From contig NZ_CP065410.1 of assembly GCF_020544405.1 (NCBI RefSeq), positions 1,240,001 to 1,304,000 of the forward strand: a stretch of DNA of 64,000 bases. Direction: 5' to 3'. Position numbers and translations under genes: made by a program. How positions within the stretch are numbered: position 1 is the stretch's first letter; each line of letters opens with the position of its first letter. Below, one piece after another: positions 8,170 through 17,065 of this stretch. Under the pieces are notes generated by a model, which had not been told where the DNA came from, did no database searches, and was given only the letters and a program-made list of their open reading frames with translations. This DNA comes from Pseudomonas sp. IAC-BECa141. GTDB taxonomy: Bacteria > Pseudomonadota > Gammaproteobacteria > Pseudomonadales > Pseudomonadaceae.

Positions 8170-10761
8170 TTAGACCACCGGTGCCGGTTCAGGCGCAGCC
8201 GCAGGTTTTGGCAGCGACGACAGGAACGCCATGATCAGCGCCGCCACGTACGGCAGCGACTGCACCAGCAGCATGGCCACCCAGAAGCGCATGTCGTTGC
8301 TCGGAATGCCCTGCACCAGGAAGATCCCCAGCGCCGCGCCCCACAACAGCAGCATGATGAACAGCTCTTCCCGGGCCTCGGAAATCGCCACCCAGAAGCC
8401 ATGGTTGTCGGCGTTTTTCGGGGTGCGGAAGAACGGAATGCTGCTGGTGAAGAAGCCGTACAGCACCGCTTTGGCGATGGTGTGTGACAACGCCAGACCA
8501 GCCAGTGCCGCGCAGAACGCATCCTTCAGGTTCACGCCCACGGCGCGACGGTAGAGGAAGATGATCTTGCCGACCTTGAACACGAACAGCGCCAGCGGCG
8601 GAATCGCGAAGATCAGCAGCGGCGGGTCGACCCGTTGCGGCACGATGATCATCGCCGCCGACCACAACAGTGCGCCGACGGTGAAGAAGATGTTCATGCC
8701 GTCCGCGACCCATGGCAGCCAGCCCGCGAGGAAGTGGTAGCGCTGGCCGCGAGTCAGTTCGGTGTCCTTGCCGCGCAGCAGGCTGCGGGTGTGACGCTTG
8801 ATGATCTGGATCGCACCATAGGCCCAGCGGAAACGCTGCTTCTTGAAGTCAATGAAGGTGTCCGGCATCAGACCCTTGCCGTAACTGTCGTGGTAGTACG
8901 CCGCCGACAGGCCTTTTTCGAATACCCGCAGACCGAGTTCGGCGTCTTCACAGATGCACCAGTCGGCCCAGCCCAGTTCTTCCAGAACCGAACGACGGGT
9001 CATGGTCATGGTGCCGTGCTGGATGATCGCGTCGCGATCGTTGCGAGTGACCATGCCGATGTGGAAGAAGCCTTTGTATTCGGCATAGCAGAGCTTCTTG
9101 AAGGTGCTTTCGTTCTGGTCGCGGTAATCTTGCGGCGACTGCACCACGGCGATTTTCGGGTCGGCGAAGTGCGGCACCATGTGCTTGAGCCAGTTCGGGT
9201 GCACGCAGTAGTCGGAGTCGATCACCGCGATCACTTCGGCGTCCTTGGCAGTGTGCGGAATCAGGTAGTTCAGCGCGCCGCCCTTGAAACCGGCCAGGGG
9301 CGAGACGTGGAAGAACTTGAAGCGCGGGCCGAGGGTTTCGCAGTAGTCGCGCACCGGTTCCCAGACCGCCGGATCCTTGGTGTTGTTGTCGATGATCAGG
9401 ACTTCAAAGTCCGGATAGTCGAGGTTGGCCAGGGCGTCGAGGGTCTGTTTGACCATCTCCGGCGGCTCGTTGTAGCACGGCACGTGGATCGAGACTTTCG
9501 GGCGGTAGTCCGAATCGCCGACCACCGGCAGGAATTCACGGCGACGCTTGTGAATCCACACCGCCTCGGCCAGTTCGTGGGCCTCGGTCAACAGCACGAT
9601 GAACACCCCGAGCGCACCGAGCGCCAGCAGGAAGCCCACCGTCAGGCTGAACCACGTGCTGTATTGCTGGCTGTAGTCGTAACCGATCCACACCAGCACC
9701 GAACCGCAGAGGAACGCGATAAAGGTCAGGAAGGTACGGCCGCGCTGGCGCAGGGCCGAGCCGTCGATCATCAGCAGGGTCAGCGACAACAGCGCCAGCA
9801 CCACCGAACCGATGGCCAGCACGCGCCATTGCGGGATCGCCACCACCGGGCCTTCGAAGTTGAATTTCTGCTGACGCGCGGCGTTGAACACGCCCCAGTA
9901 AGCGCCGACCGAACCTTCGTCGCTGGCCTTCCAGGGTTGGTCAAACGCTTCGATCACGAAGTAGTTGAAGCCCTGGCGGTTGAGCTTGTTGACCAGCGTG
10001 CGCAGGTAGATCGCCTGATCCGCCGGCGACGCATCGGCGCCACCGCGCATGCGGCCGTTGCTCGGCCAGCCCACCTCGGACAGCAGCAGCGGTTTTTTCG
10101 GGAACATCTTTTTCAGGTCGCGGGCGCGGTCGAAAACGAACTGCCCGGCCTTGTCCACCGGGATGAACTCCCAGTAGGGCAGAACGTGCGCGGCGATCAG
10201 GTCGACGTGCTTGGCCAGCTCCGGGTGTTCTTCCCAGACGTGCCACTGTTCGGAGGTGGTCACCGGCACTTTCACGGCCGCGCGCACCCGGTCGAGCAGT
10301 ACGCTGAGTTCTTTGGCAGTGATTTCCTTGCGGAAGATCGCCTCGTTGCCGACCACAACGCGAACCACGCTGCGTGAGGTATTGGCCAGTTCGATGGCGC
10401 GGGTGATTTCCCGCTCGTTGCGTTCCTGGTCGGGGCTGATCCAGATCCCCAGGGTCACGCGCAGACCGAATTCTTCCGCCAGTTTCGGGATGTCCTGCAG
10501 AGAACCGTCGACCGAGTAGATACGGATGTTGTCCGTCAGCTTGCTCATGATCTCCAGGTCGCGGCGCATTTCATCGTCGGACGGATACTGATCTTTCTGT
10601 GGGAACTGTCCCTGCTGGAACGGTGAATAGGAGAAACCGGAGATCTGCTCCGGCCAGTTCGGCGCGGAGACGGGGCGATTGATCAGCGCCCAGAAACCGG
10701 TGAACAGGGCGGCGATTGCCAGAACCACCACCAGGTTGAGTCCAAATTTACGCGATGACAT
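8170..10761 (-). CDS. ndvB: Membrane glucan synthase: GH17-like domain plus GT2 glycosyltransferase (NdvB-type)
   Basis: An 863-residue inner-membrane protein. An N-terminal anchor (residues ~7-27) precedes a GH17-like glucanosyl domain (~40-310, with VGNEAIFRKE and LLSEVGWPSNGRM), then membrane segments, a GT2 domain (~420-700) with the processive-synthase signatures DSDY, EDAELGLR and QRFRWAYG, and C-terminal membrane helices. This architecture matches P. aeruginosa NdvB, which makes periplasmic cyclic beta-1,3-glucans linked to biofilm tolerance. The start at MSSRKFGLNL (10761) is preferred over an upstream extension lacking membrane character. Product assignment is by family resemblance. 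Confidence 0.85.
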   Translation of the reverse strand: MSSRKFGLNLVVVLAIAALFTGFWALINRPVSAPNWPEQISGFSYSPFQQGQFPQKDQYPSDDEMRRDLEIMSKLTDNIRIYSVDGSLQDIPKLAEEFGLRVTLGIWISPDQERNEREITRAIELANTSRSVVRVVVGNEAIFRKEITAKELSVLLDRVRAAVKVPVTTSEQWHVWEEHPELAKHVDLIAAHVLPYWEFIPVDKAGQFVFDRARDLKKMFPKKPLLLSEVGWPSNGRMRGGADASPADQAIYLRTLVNKLNRQGFNYFVIEAFDQPWKASDEGSVGAYWGVFNAARQQKFNFEGPVVAIPQWRVLAIGSVVLALLSLTLLMIDGSALRQRGRTFLTFIAFLCGSVLVWIGYDYSQQYSTWFSLTVGFLLALGALGVFIVLLTEAHELAEAVWIHKRRREFLPVVGDSDYRPKVSIHVPCYNEPPEMVKQTLDALANLDYPDFEVLIIDNNTKDPAVWEPVRDYCETLGPRFKFFHVSPLAGFKGGALNYLIPHTAKDAEVIAVIDSDYCVHPNWLKHMVPHFADPKIAVVQSPQDYRDQNESTFKKLCYAEYKGFFHIGMVTRNDRDAIIQHGTMTMTRRSVLEELGWADWCICEDAELGLRVFEKGLSAAYYHDSYGKGLMPDTFIDFKKQRFRWAYGAIQIIKRHTRSLLRGKDTELTRGQRYHFLAGWLPWVADGMNIFFTVGALLWSAAMIIVPQRVDPPLLIFAIPPLALFVFKVGKIIFLYRRAVGVNLKDAFCAALAGLALSHTIAKAVLYGFFTSSIPFFRTPKNADNHGFWVAISEAREELFIMLLLWGAALGIFLVQGIPSNDMRFWVAMLLVQSLPYVAALIMAFLSSLPKPAAAPEPAPVV

Positions 10762-11041
10762 AGCTGTGTCGGGTTCCAAAGGCTGTGGAACGAAGGGTCG
10801 GCTGGTTGACGCCAAGAGGGCGCGCATCCTACACCGGCAGTTCGCCGAGTCCTACAAGAGACAGGGAAATGCCGGATGTTGGGCAATCCAACCCGACTTA
10901 AGTTCTTTCGTTTCAGCGTGTAAGACAAATCTTTGTTACGTGCAGCCTTAATTAAAGCAGGCGTGTTCGCCGTTCATAGCGCAAAGATGCTCTTGGCCGC
11001 CGACGGCCCTATAATGCGCGCCGGTTTTCAGGGTAATGGTC
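10762..11041 (+). promoter_or_regulatory. Divergent ndvB / tcdA intergenic region with -10 for tcdA
   Basis: About 280 bp. TATAAT at 11010-11015 is a perfect -10 for tcdA, giving a start near 11022 and a short leader; no good -35 is visible at the right distance. AGGG at 11030-11033 is the tcdA ribosome-binding site. Nothing clear was found for ndvB. Confidence 0.5.
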
Positions 11042-11854
11042 ATGAGTACAGAAGATCCGCGGTTTGCAGGCATCGCCCGTTTGTATGGCATCGAGGGTCT
11101 TGAGCGCCTGCGTGCAGCCCATGTGGCGATTGTCGGCGTTGGCGGCGTCGGTTCCTGGGCGGCGGAAGCGATGGCCCGTTGTGGGGTGGGCGAGATTTCG
11201 CTGTTCGACCTCGACGACGTCTGCGTCAGCAACGCCAACCGTCAGTTGCACGCGCTGGACAGCACCGTCGGCAAGCCCAAGGTCGAAGTGATGGCCGAGC
11301 GTCTGCGCGGAATCAACCCGGACTGCAAGGTGCACGCGGTGGCGGACTTCGTCACCCGCGACACCATGGCCGAATACATCACGCCGAACATCGACTGCGT
11401 GATCGACTGCATAGACGCCGTCAACGCCAAGGCTGCGCTGATCGCCTGGTGCAAGCGCCGCAAGATCCAGATCATCACCACCGGCGGCGCTGGCGGGCAG
11501 ATCGATCCGACGCTGATTCAGGTCTGCGACCTCAACCGGACCTTCAACGATCCGCTGGCCTCGAAAGTGCGCTCGACGTTGCGCCGCGACTACGGCTTCT
11601 CGCGTACCGTGACCCGTCACTACAGCGTGCCGTGTGTGTTCTCCACCGAACAACTGCGCTATCCGAAACCGGACGGCAGCATTTGCCTGCAGAAGAGTTT
11701 TGTCGGTGACGGCGTGAAGCTGGACTGCGCCGGCGGGTTTGGTGCGGTGATGATGGTGACGGCGACATTCGGCATGGTCGCGGCAACCAAGGCGGTGGAC
11801 AAGATTGTGGCGGGTGTCCGGCGCCCGGCGGATCGAGTCAAGCCTCAGGCCTGA
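11042..11854 (+). CDS. tcdA: tRNA threonylcarbamoyladenosine dehydratase
   Basis: A 270-residue E1/ThiF-like enzyme that uses ATP to cyclise t6A37 of tRNAs to ct6A. The nucleotide-binding motif VGVGGVGSW lies near the N-terminus, with FDLDDVCVSNANRQ following, as in E1-like proteins. ATG 11042 is chosen over ATG 11036 because AGGG is correctly spaced only for the former. It converges on csdE-csdA; CsdA/CsdE are the known partner desulfurase and sulfur acceptor of TcdA (CsdL) in E. coli, so the whole ct6A set is here. Confidence 0.93.
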   Translation: MSTEDPRFAGIARLYGIEGLERLRAAHVAIVGVGGVGSWAAEAMARCGVGEISLFDLDDVCVSNANRQLHALDSTVGKPKVEVMAERLRGINPDCKVHAVADFVTRDTMAEYITPNIDCVIDCIDAVNAKAALIAWCKRRKIQIITTGGAGGQIDPTLIQVCDLNRTFNDPLASKVRSTLRRDYGFSRTVTRHYSVPCVFSTEQLRYPKPDGSICLQKSFVGDGVKLDCAGGFGAVMMVTATFGMVAATKAVDKIVAGVRRPADRVKPQA

Positions 11855-11866
11855 CCAGTGACCGAT

Positions 11867-11963
11867 CGTTCCCACGCTCCGCGTGGGAATGCAGCCCGGG
11901 ACGCTCCGCGTCCCAAATCAAGAGCCGAGCGCGGAGCGTCCGTTGAGGCATTCCCACGCAGAC
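11867..11963. repeat. Intergenic inverted repeat of a second, non-REP family
   Basis: Starts CGTTCCCACGCTCCGCGTGG and closes with GCATTCCCACGC; inner arms GGGACGCTCCGCGTCCC and GCGGAGCGTCC form further palindromes. It sits between the convergent tcdA and csdE genes. I recall similar elements as common in fluorescens genomes, but did not search. Confidence 0.7.
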
Positions 11964-11989
11964 GGTTCGACGCCTCGACGTGTTAACGA

Positions 11990-12397
11990 TCAGTCAAGAG
12001 CGAGTTCACGCATCCGCTGCAACACGGCATTCAAGCCATTGCTGCGCGACGGCGACAACTGCCGCGACAGTCCCAATTGATTGAACCAGTCCGGCAGATC
12101 CACCTGCTGCAATTCGCCAGCGGTCAAGCCGTTGACCCGCAACAGCAACAACGCGACCAACCCGCGAATCATCCGCGCATCGCTGCTGGCCGCAAACTGC
12201 CAGCGGCCGTCGCGCAACTCGCCAACCAGCCACACCTGACTTTCACAGCCGTGCACCCGATTGGCCTCGCATTTGTCTGCGTCGCTCAGCAGCGGCAGGC
12301 GATCACCAAACTGCATCAACAGCCGCGCACGCTGTTCCCATCCAGCGGCGTTCTGAAACGTTTGCAGCGCTTCGGCGGCTTCGACCGGCAGGCTCAT
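11990..12397 (-). CDS. csdE: SufE-family sulfur acceptor CsdE
   Basis: A 135-residue SufE-fold protein that accepts persulfide sulfur from the partner cysteine desulfurase. The acceptor is Cys51 in VHGCESQVW. Its ATG overlaps the csdA stop (ATGA, 4 nt), so it is translated with csdA. In E. coli, CsdE passes sulfur onward in the CsdA-CsdE-CsdL network. CsdE rather than SufE is inferred from pairing with csdA and absence of suf genes here. Confidence 0.9.
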   Translation of the reverse strand: MSLPVEAAEALQTFQNAAGWEQRARLLMQFGDRLPLLSDADKCEANRVHGCESQVWLVGELRDGRWQFAASSDARMIRGLVALLLLRVNGLTAGELQQVDLPDWFNQLGLSRQLSPSRSNGLNAVLQRMRELALD

Positions 12398-13599
12398 CGC
12401 AACAACTCCAGCGCCTGATCCAGCGCTTCAAAAAACCGCTCCAGATCTTCGGAATCGTTGTACAGCGCCAGCGACACACGAATCGCCCCGGCCAGCTCGA
12501 AACGTTTGAGCAGCGGCATCGCGCAGTGATGCCCGGCACGCACGGCGATGCCTTGTTCGGTCAGCAAGTGCGCGAGATCGGCGTTGTGCACGCCTTCGAC
12601 GACAAAACTGGCCAGCGCCAGCTGCGGTTTGCCCAGCAGACGAATGCCATTGCGAGCGGCGAGGCCACGCAACAGGTAATCGTGCAGTGCGGCTTCGTGG
12701 GCGGACACCGCGTCCTGATCAAGGCCGGCCAGATAGTCGAGGGTCGCACCGAGGCCGATCACGCTGGCAATCGGCGGCGTTCCGGCCTCGAAGCCCAGTG
12801 GCGCCGGGCGGAAACGTGCGTCGTGGTAATTGGCTTCCAGCACCATTTCGCCACCGAACTGCCACGGGCGAAGTTGCTCCAGCGCCGGGTTGCGTCCGAA
12901 CAGCACGCCGAGGCCATCGGGGCCGTACAGCTTGTGGCTGGAAAACACATAAAAGTCGCAACCCAGCGCCTGCACGTCATGCCGGCCATGGACCACGCCT
13001 TGAGCGCCATCGACCACGGTCAGCGCGTTATGCGCCTTGGCCATCGCCAGCAGCGCCGGCAGCGGTTGCCACGCGCCAAGCACGTTGGACAACTGGCTGA
13101 CCGCCAGCAAACGAGTGCGCGGGCCGATCAGGTGAACGGCGGCAGCGAGGTCGATCACGCCGTCATCGTCCAGCGGCAGGATTACCAGCTTCAGGTCGCG
13201 ACGTTGGGCCAGTTGCTGCCACGGGAGCAGGTTGGCGTGATGCTCCAGGGCGCTGATGACAATTTCATCGCCCGGATGGAAAAGATGTTCCAGGCCATAC
13301 GCCAGGAGGTTCAGCGCACTGGTGGCGCCGTGGGTGAAGATGATCTGCCCGCTGTCACCGGCATTCAGCCACTGGGCAACCTTCAGGCGACTGTCCTCGA
13401 ACGCCTGCGTGGCGTGGGCGCCGGGCAGGTGCTGGGCACGGTGCACGTTGGCTGCGCCATTGGCGTAGTAATGCGCCAGCGCATCGAGCAGGGCCTGGGG
13501 TTTTTGCGTGGTGGCGGCGTTGTCCAGGTAAGTCTGGTCTTGCCGTTGCAGGGCGGCGATGGCCGGGAAATCGGCGCGCCAAGGGGAGGGAATCATCAT
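12394..13599 (-). CDS. csdA: Cysteine desulfurase CsdA type (class V aminotransferase fold)
   Basis: A 401-residue PLP enzyme that converts cysteine to alanine and enzyme-bound persulfide. The PLP lysine is in SSHKLYGPDGLG and the persulfide cysteine in GHHCAMPLL, as in SufS/CsdA group II desulfurases. The start is one of two adjacent ATGs (13599 or 13596); the frame extending to 13689 reads through a REP and is rejected. It is coupled to csdE and convergent with tcdA. Confidence 0.92.
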   Translation of the reverse strand: MMIPSPWRADFPAIAALQRQDQTYLDNAATTQKPQALLDALAHYYANGAANVHRAQHLPGAHATQAFEDSRLKVAQWLNAGDSGQIIFTHGATSALNLLAYGLEHLFHPGDEIVISALEHHANLLPWQQLAQRRDLKLVILPLDDDGVIDLAAAVHLIGPRTRLLAVSQLSNVLGAWQPLPALLAMAKAHNALTVVDGAQGVVHGRHDVQALGCDFYVFSSHKLYGPDGLGVLFGRNPALEQLRPWQFGGEMVLEANYHDARFRPAPLGFEAGTPPIASVIGLGATLDYLAGLDQDAVSAHEAALHDYLLRGLAARNGIRLLGKPQLALASFVVEGVHNADLAHLLTEQGIAVRAGHHCAMPLLKRFELAGAIRVSLALYNDSEDLERFFEALDQALELLR

Positions 13600-13616
13600 C
13601 TGGTATACGCCTGACC

Positions 13617-13692
13617 CTGTGGGAGCGAGCTTGCTCGCGAAGGCGTCCTTGAGGACGCCAAAAAGCTTCGCGAGCAAGCGCGCTCCCACAGG
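13617..13692. repeat. REP hairpin upstream of csdA
   Basis: CTGTGGGAGCGAGCTTGCTC at 13617 pairs with a reverse unit ending CTCCCACAGG at 13692; the short centre (AAGGCGTCCTTGAGGACGCC) is itself palindromic, making one compact structure. The distal unit differs by a few bases (GCAAGCGCGCTCC). Confidence 0.9.
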
Positions 13693-13707
13693 TTATCAAT
13701 GTGCTGC

Positions 13708-14742
13708 TTAGTTGTGAGCGTGCAGCGCTTCGTTCAGTTCGATCGCCGATTTGTGGGTCTTGCACTCCACGGCGCCGGTTTCCGAATTGCGACGGAACAG
13801 CAGGTCGGTCTGACCGGCCAGTTCACGGGCCTTGACCACTTTGACCAGGTTGTTGTGCTCGTCCAGCAGTGCAACCTTGGTGCCGGCGGTCACGTACAGG
13901 CCCGACTCCACGGTGTTGCGGTCGCCCAACGGGATACCGATACCGGCGTTGGCGCCGATCAGGCAGCCTTCGCCGACCTTGATCACGATGTTGCCGCCGC
14001 CCGACAGGGTGCCCATGGTCGAGCAGCCGCCGCCCAGGTCCGAACCCTTGCCGACGAACACGCCAGCGGAGACGCGGCCTTCGATCATGCCCGGGCCTTC
14101 GGTGCCGGCGTTGAAGTTGATGAAACCTTCGTGCATCACGGTAGTGCCTTCGCCCACATAAGCGCCCAGGCGCAGACGTGCGGCGTCAGCGATACGCACG
14201 CCGGCCGGTACCACGTAGTCGGTCATTTTCGGGAACTTGTCCACCGAGAACACTTCCAGCAGTTCGCCCCGCAGACGGGCTTCGAGTTGCAGCTCGGCCA
14301 GTTCGCTCAGGTCGATGGCGCCCTGGCTGGTCCAGGCCACGTTTGGCAGCAGCGGGAAGATCCCGGCCAGGCTCACGCCGTGCGGCTTGACCAGACGATG
14401 GGACAGCAGGTGCAGCTTCAGGTAAGCCTCAGGGGTGGAAGTCAGCTGAGTGTCTTCGGCCAGCAGGGTCGCGACCAGCGGCTTGTGGCTTTCAGCCAGA
14501 CGGGTCAGCAGCTTGCCTTGTACCGCGTCGATGCCTTTCACGGCTTCAGCCAGTTGCGCAGCCTGGGCGGTGCTGAAGGTGATGGCCTGGTTGCCTTCGG
14601 TGTAGCCGAGGATCGGTGCAACAGCGGCAACCAGTTCGGCCGAAGGGTTCAACAGTGGCTGAGCGTAGAACACTTCCAGCCACGCGCCTTGACGGTTCTG
14701 GGTGCCGACACCGAAGGCGATACTGAACAGGGAGTTGGACAT
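13708..14742 (-). CDS. dapD: 2,3,4,5-tetrahydropyridine-2,6-dicarboxylate N-succinyltransferase
   Basis: A 344-residue transferase that succinylates tetrahydrodipicolinate with succinyl-CoA in lysine / DAP synthesis. It has a left-handed beta-helix with hexapeptide repeats in the C-terminal half (GAYVGEGTTVMHEGFINF, IEGRVSAGVFVGKGSDLGGG). This is the long DapD form found in Pseudomonas, about 70 residues longer than the E. coli enzyme. ATG 14742 is preceded by GAGG at 8 nt; an open extension to 14814 is rejected. Downstream of the ArsC-like gene on the same strand, 31 nt away, so likely co-transcribed. Confidence 0.95.
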   Translation of the reverse strand: MSNSLFSIAFGVGTQNRQGAWLEVFYAQPLLNPSAELVAAVAPILGYTEGNQAITFSTAQAAQLAEAVKGIDAVQGKLLTRLAESHKPLVATLLAEDTQLTSTPEAYLKLHLLSHRLVKPHGVSLAGIFPLLPNVAWTSQGAIDLSELAELQLEARLRGELLEVFSVDKFPKMTDYVVPAGVRIADAARLRLGAYVGEGTTVMHEGFINFNAGTEGPGMIEGRVSAGVFVGKGSDLGGGCSTMGTLSGGGNIVIKVGEGCLIGANAGIGIPLGDRNTVESGLYVTAGTKVALLDEHNNLVKVVKARELAGQTDLLFRRNSETGAVECKTHKSAIELNEALHAHN

Positions 14743-14773
14743 GTGAATACCTCTACAAAAAGTGACGGGCTGC

Positions 14774-15136
14774 TTACTTGAGTGCGGCCGCGTAGATATT
14801 TGGCTTGAAGCCAATCAGGGTTCGGTCACCGAGATCGAGCACCGGACGCTTGATCATCGAGGGTTGAGCGAGCATCAGCTCGATGGCTTTCGACTGGTCG
14901 AGATCGGCTTTGCGTTCGTCGTCGAGTTTGCGAAAGGTCGTGCCTGCGCGGTTCAACACCGTTTGCCAGCCATGCTCGTCGCACCATTGGGTCAGGTGCT
15001 CACGGTCAATGCCGGCGGTCTTGTAATCGTGGAAGTCATAGCTGACAGCGTGTTCATCTAGCCAGGTGCGCGCCTTTTTCATGGTGTCGCAGGCTTTGAT
15101 GCCGAAAAGGTGCAACGTTTTGCTTGAAACGGTCAA
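14774..15136 (-). CDS. ArsC/YffB-like thioredoxin-fold reductase
   Basis: A 120-residue protein of the ArsC/Spx superfamily, YffB-like, with the active-site region FGIKACDTMKKA (Cys16). The family's Arg-containing region is MIKRPVLDLGDRTLIGF. It probably acts as a glutathione- or thiol-dependent reductase; arsenate reduction is not shown, and no ars genes are nearby. The start is a TTG at 15136: it follows AAGGGGG at ideal spacing, whereas the first in-frame ATG (15082) would remove the catalytic Cys. It precedes dapD on the same strand. Confidence 0.85.
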   Translation of the reverse strand: MTVSSKTLHLFGIKACDTMKKARTWLDEHAVSYDFHDYKTAGIDREHLTQWCDEHGWQTVLNRAGTTFRKLDDERKADLDQSKAIELMLAQPSMIKRPVLDLGDRTLIGFKPNIYAAALK

Positions 15137-15318
15137 GGAATCGCCCCCTTTACAGGTGCTGGAAAAAAATGGTGTCGGATTATGCCATGACCAGACGGTT
15201 TCGCGGCGCCCAGGTTGCTTCTGCTGAGGGTGCCTGCGACATAGGTGCAACGGTCATTCACAGCCTGAGCGGCTAATATGGCAGTTCAACGCTGTCGATT
15301 GTCCGGGATTTCCGCTTT

Positions 15319-16950
15319 ATGCAAACCGCTTATACCGTCCTGATCCTGCTGATGCTGGTCAGTGTCTCGCGCCTGGTTGGACGGGTGATTCCGCTGCCGC
15401 TGCCACTGGTACAGATCGCCGCCGGTGCCTTGCTGGCCTGGCCGACCCTCGGTCTGCACGTGGCCCTTGATCCCGAACTGTTCCTGTTTCTGTTCTTGCC
15501 GCCGCTGCTGTTTTCCGATGGCTGGCGCATGCCCAAGCGTGAACTGTGGCGCTTGCGCGGCCCGGTACTCACGCTGGCGGTCGGGTTGGTGCTGTTTACC
15601 GTGGTCGGGGCCGGTTACTTCATTCACTGGTTGCTGCCGACGATTCCGCTGCCGGTGGCCTTCGCGCTGGCGGCGGTGCTGTCCCCGACCGACGCCGTGG
15701 CGGTCTCGGCGATTTCCCAGAACCGCTTGCCCACGCCGCTGATGCACATGCTGCAGGGCGAGGCGTTGATGAACGATGCGTCGGGTCTGGTGACGTTCAA
15801 ATTCGCGCTGGTAGCGGCGGTCACCGGTGCGTTTTCCCTGGCCAATGCCAGCCTGACCTTCGTGCTGGTCGCGGTCGGCGGGCTGGCGGTCGGCGTGGCG
15901 CTGAGCTGGCTGGTCGGCCGGTTGCGCGCCTGGATGATCGCCCGGGGCTGGGACGATCCGGCGACCCACGTGGTGTTCATGTTGCTGCTGCCGTTTGCCG
16001 CTTACGTGCTGGCCGAACGGCTTGGCGCGTCAGGCATTCTTTCGGCGGTGGCGGCGGGGATGATGCAGAGCTGGCTCGATCTGCTGCCGCGCCAGACCAG
16101 CACCCGGTTGCTCAACCGCAGCGTCTGGTCGTTGCTGGAGTTCGCCTTCAACGGTTTGATCTTTCTGCTGCTCGGCCTGCAACTGCCGGACATCATTAAA
16201 GCGGTGGTCAGCCACGAGACGTCATTGTGGCCGACCCTGTTCTATCGCTGTCTCGATGTGGTGGCGATTTTCCTGGCGCTGGTGTTGTTGCGCTTCATCT
16301 GGGTGCAGAGCATCTGGCGGCTGTCGGTGTTGCTGCGCCGCCTGCGCGGCAAGGGTGATCTGACGCAAGTACCGACCGCCCGGTCCTGCTGGCTGCTGAC
16401 CGTCGGTGGCGTGCGCGGGGCGGTGACCCTGGCAGGTGTGATGTCGGTACCGATGCTGATGGGTGGCGAGGCGTTCCCCGAGCGCGATCTGCTGATCTTC
16501 ATCGCCGCCGGGGTGATCCTGTTGTCGCTGGTGGCGGCCTGTATTGCGCTGCCTTTGCTGTTGCGCGGCATCGAAAAGAGCCCGGACGACAAGCGCCGCC
16601 AGGAAGTGCGCGACGCCTGGCGCAAGACGGCGGAAGCGGCGATCCATGCGCTGGAGACCGAGGAGGTCAACCCGCAGGACGCCGCGCAAGCCGCGCTGGC
16701 AGCGGAGCTCAAGGCGCGGATCATGTCCGAATACCGCCATCAACTGGAAGTCTTCAATGACTCGGCCGAAGCCCAGGCTCTGGCGTTCCAGATGGATCTG
16801 CTGGAGCGTCGTCTGCGACTCAAGGCACTGCGTGCGCAACGCCTCGAGTTGTACAGCCTCAGCCGTCAGCACCAGATTGGTGACGACGTGTTGCGTGAGG
16901 TGCTGGGCGAGCTGGACTTGAGTGAGGCGAATCTGGGGCAGGTCAAATAA
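15319..16950 (+). CDS. CPA1-family Na+(K+)/H+ antiporter (NhaP-type)
   Basis: A 543-residue inner-membrane antiporter. About twelve hydrophobic helices fill residues 1-420, with the CPA1 signatures LSPTDAVAVSAI and GEALMNDASGLVTF (ion-binding Asp of the family). A charged cytoplasmic tail (~420-543, rich in Glu/Arg/Ala helices) follows. It exports Na+ or K+ for protons in pH and salt homeostasis; the ion cannot be told from sequence. Stands alone, followed by a very strong terminator. Confidence 0.9.
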   Translation: MQTAYTVLILLMLVSVSRLVGRVIPLPLPLVQIAAGALLAWPTLGLHVALDPELFLFLFLPPLLFSDGWRMPKRELWRLRGPVLTLAVGLVLFTVVGAGYFIHWLLPTIPLPVAFALAAVLSPTDAVAVSAISQNRLPTPLMHMLQGEALMNDASGLVTFKFALVAAVTGAFSLANASLTFVLVAVGGLAVGVALSWLVGRLRAWMIARGWDDPATHVVFMLLLPFAAYVLAERLGASGILSAVAAGMMQSWLDLLPRQTSTRLLNRSVWSLLEFAFNGLIFLLLGLQLPDIIKAVVSHETSLWPTLFYRCLDVVAIFLALVLLRFIWVQSIWRLSVLLRRLRGKGDLTQVPTARSCWLLTVGGVRGAVTLAGVMSVPMLMGGEAFPERDLLIFIAAGVILLSLVAACIALPLLLRGIEKSPDDKRRQEVRDAWRKTAEAAIHALETEEVNPQDAAQAALAAELKARIMSEYRHQLEVFNDSAEAQALAFQMDLLERRLRLKALRAQRLELYSLSRQHQIGDDVLREVLGELDLSEANLGQVK

Positions 16951-17013
16951 GCCACTGACGCCCCTTGGATATCAGTCGACCGATGTTCGATGTCAGTGGG
17001 TGCGGTTCAGTTC

Positions 17014-17047
17014 AAGTTCGCCAGGCGTTGCGCCTGGCGAACTTTTT
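17014..17047 (+). terminator. Terminator after the antiporter gene
   Basis: Perfect 14-bp stem (AAGTTCGCCAGGCG / CGCCTGGCGAACTT) with a 3-nt loop, then TTT. It separates the converging antiporter and astacin-like genes. Confidence 0.9.
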
Positions 17048-17065
17048 GCGTTTCAAGGAGCCGGT

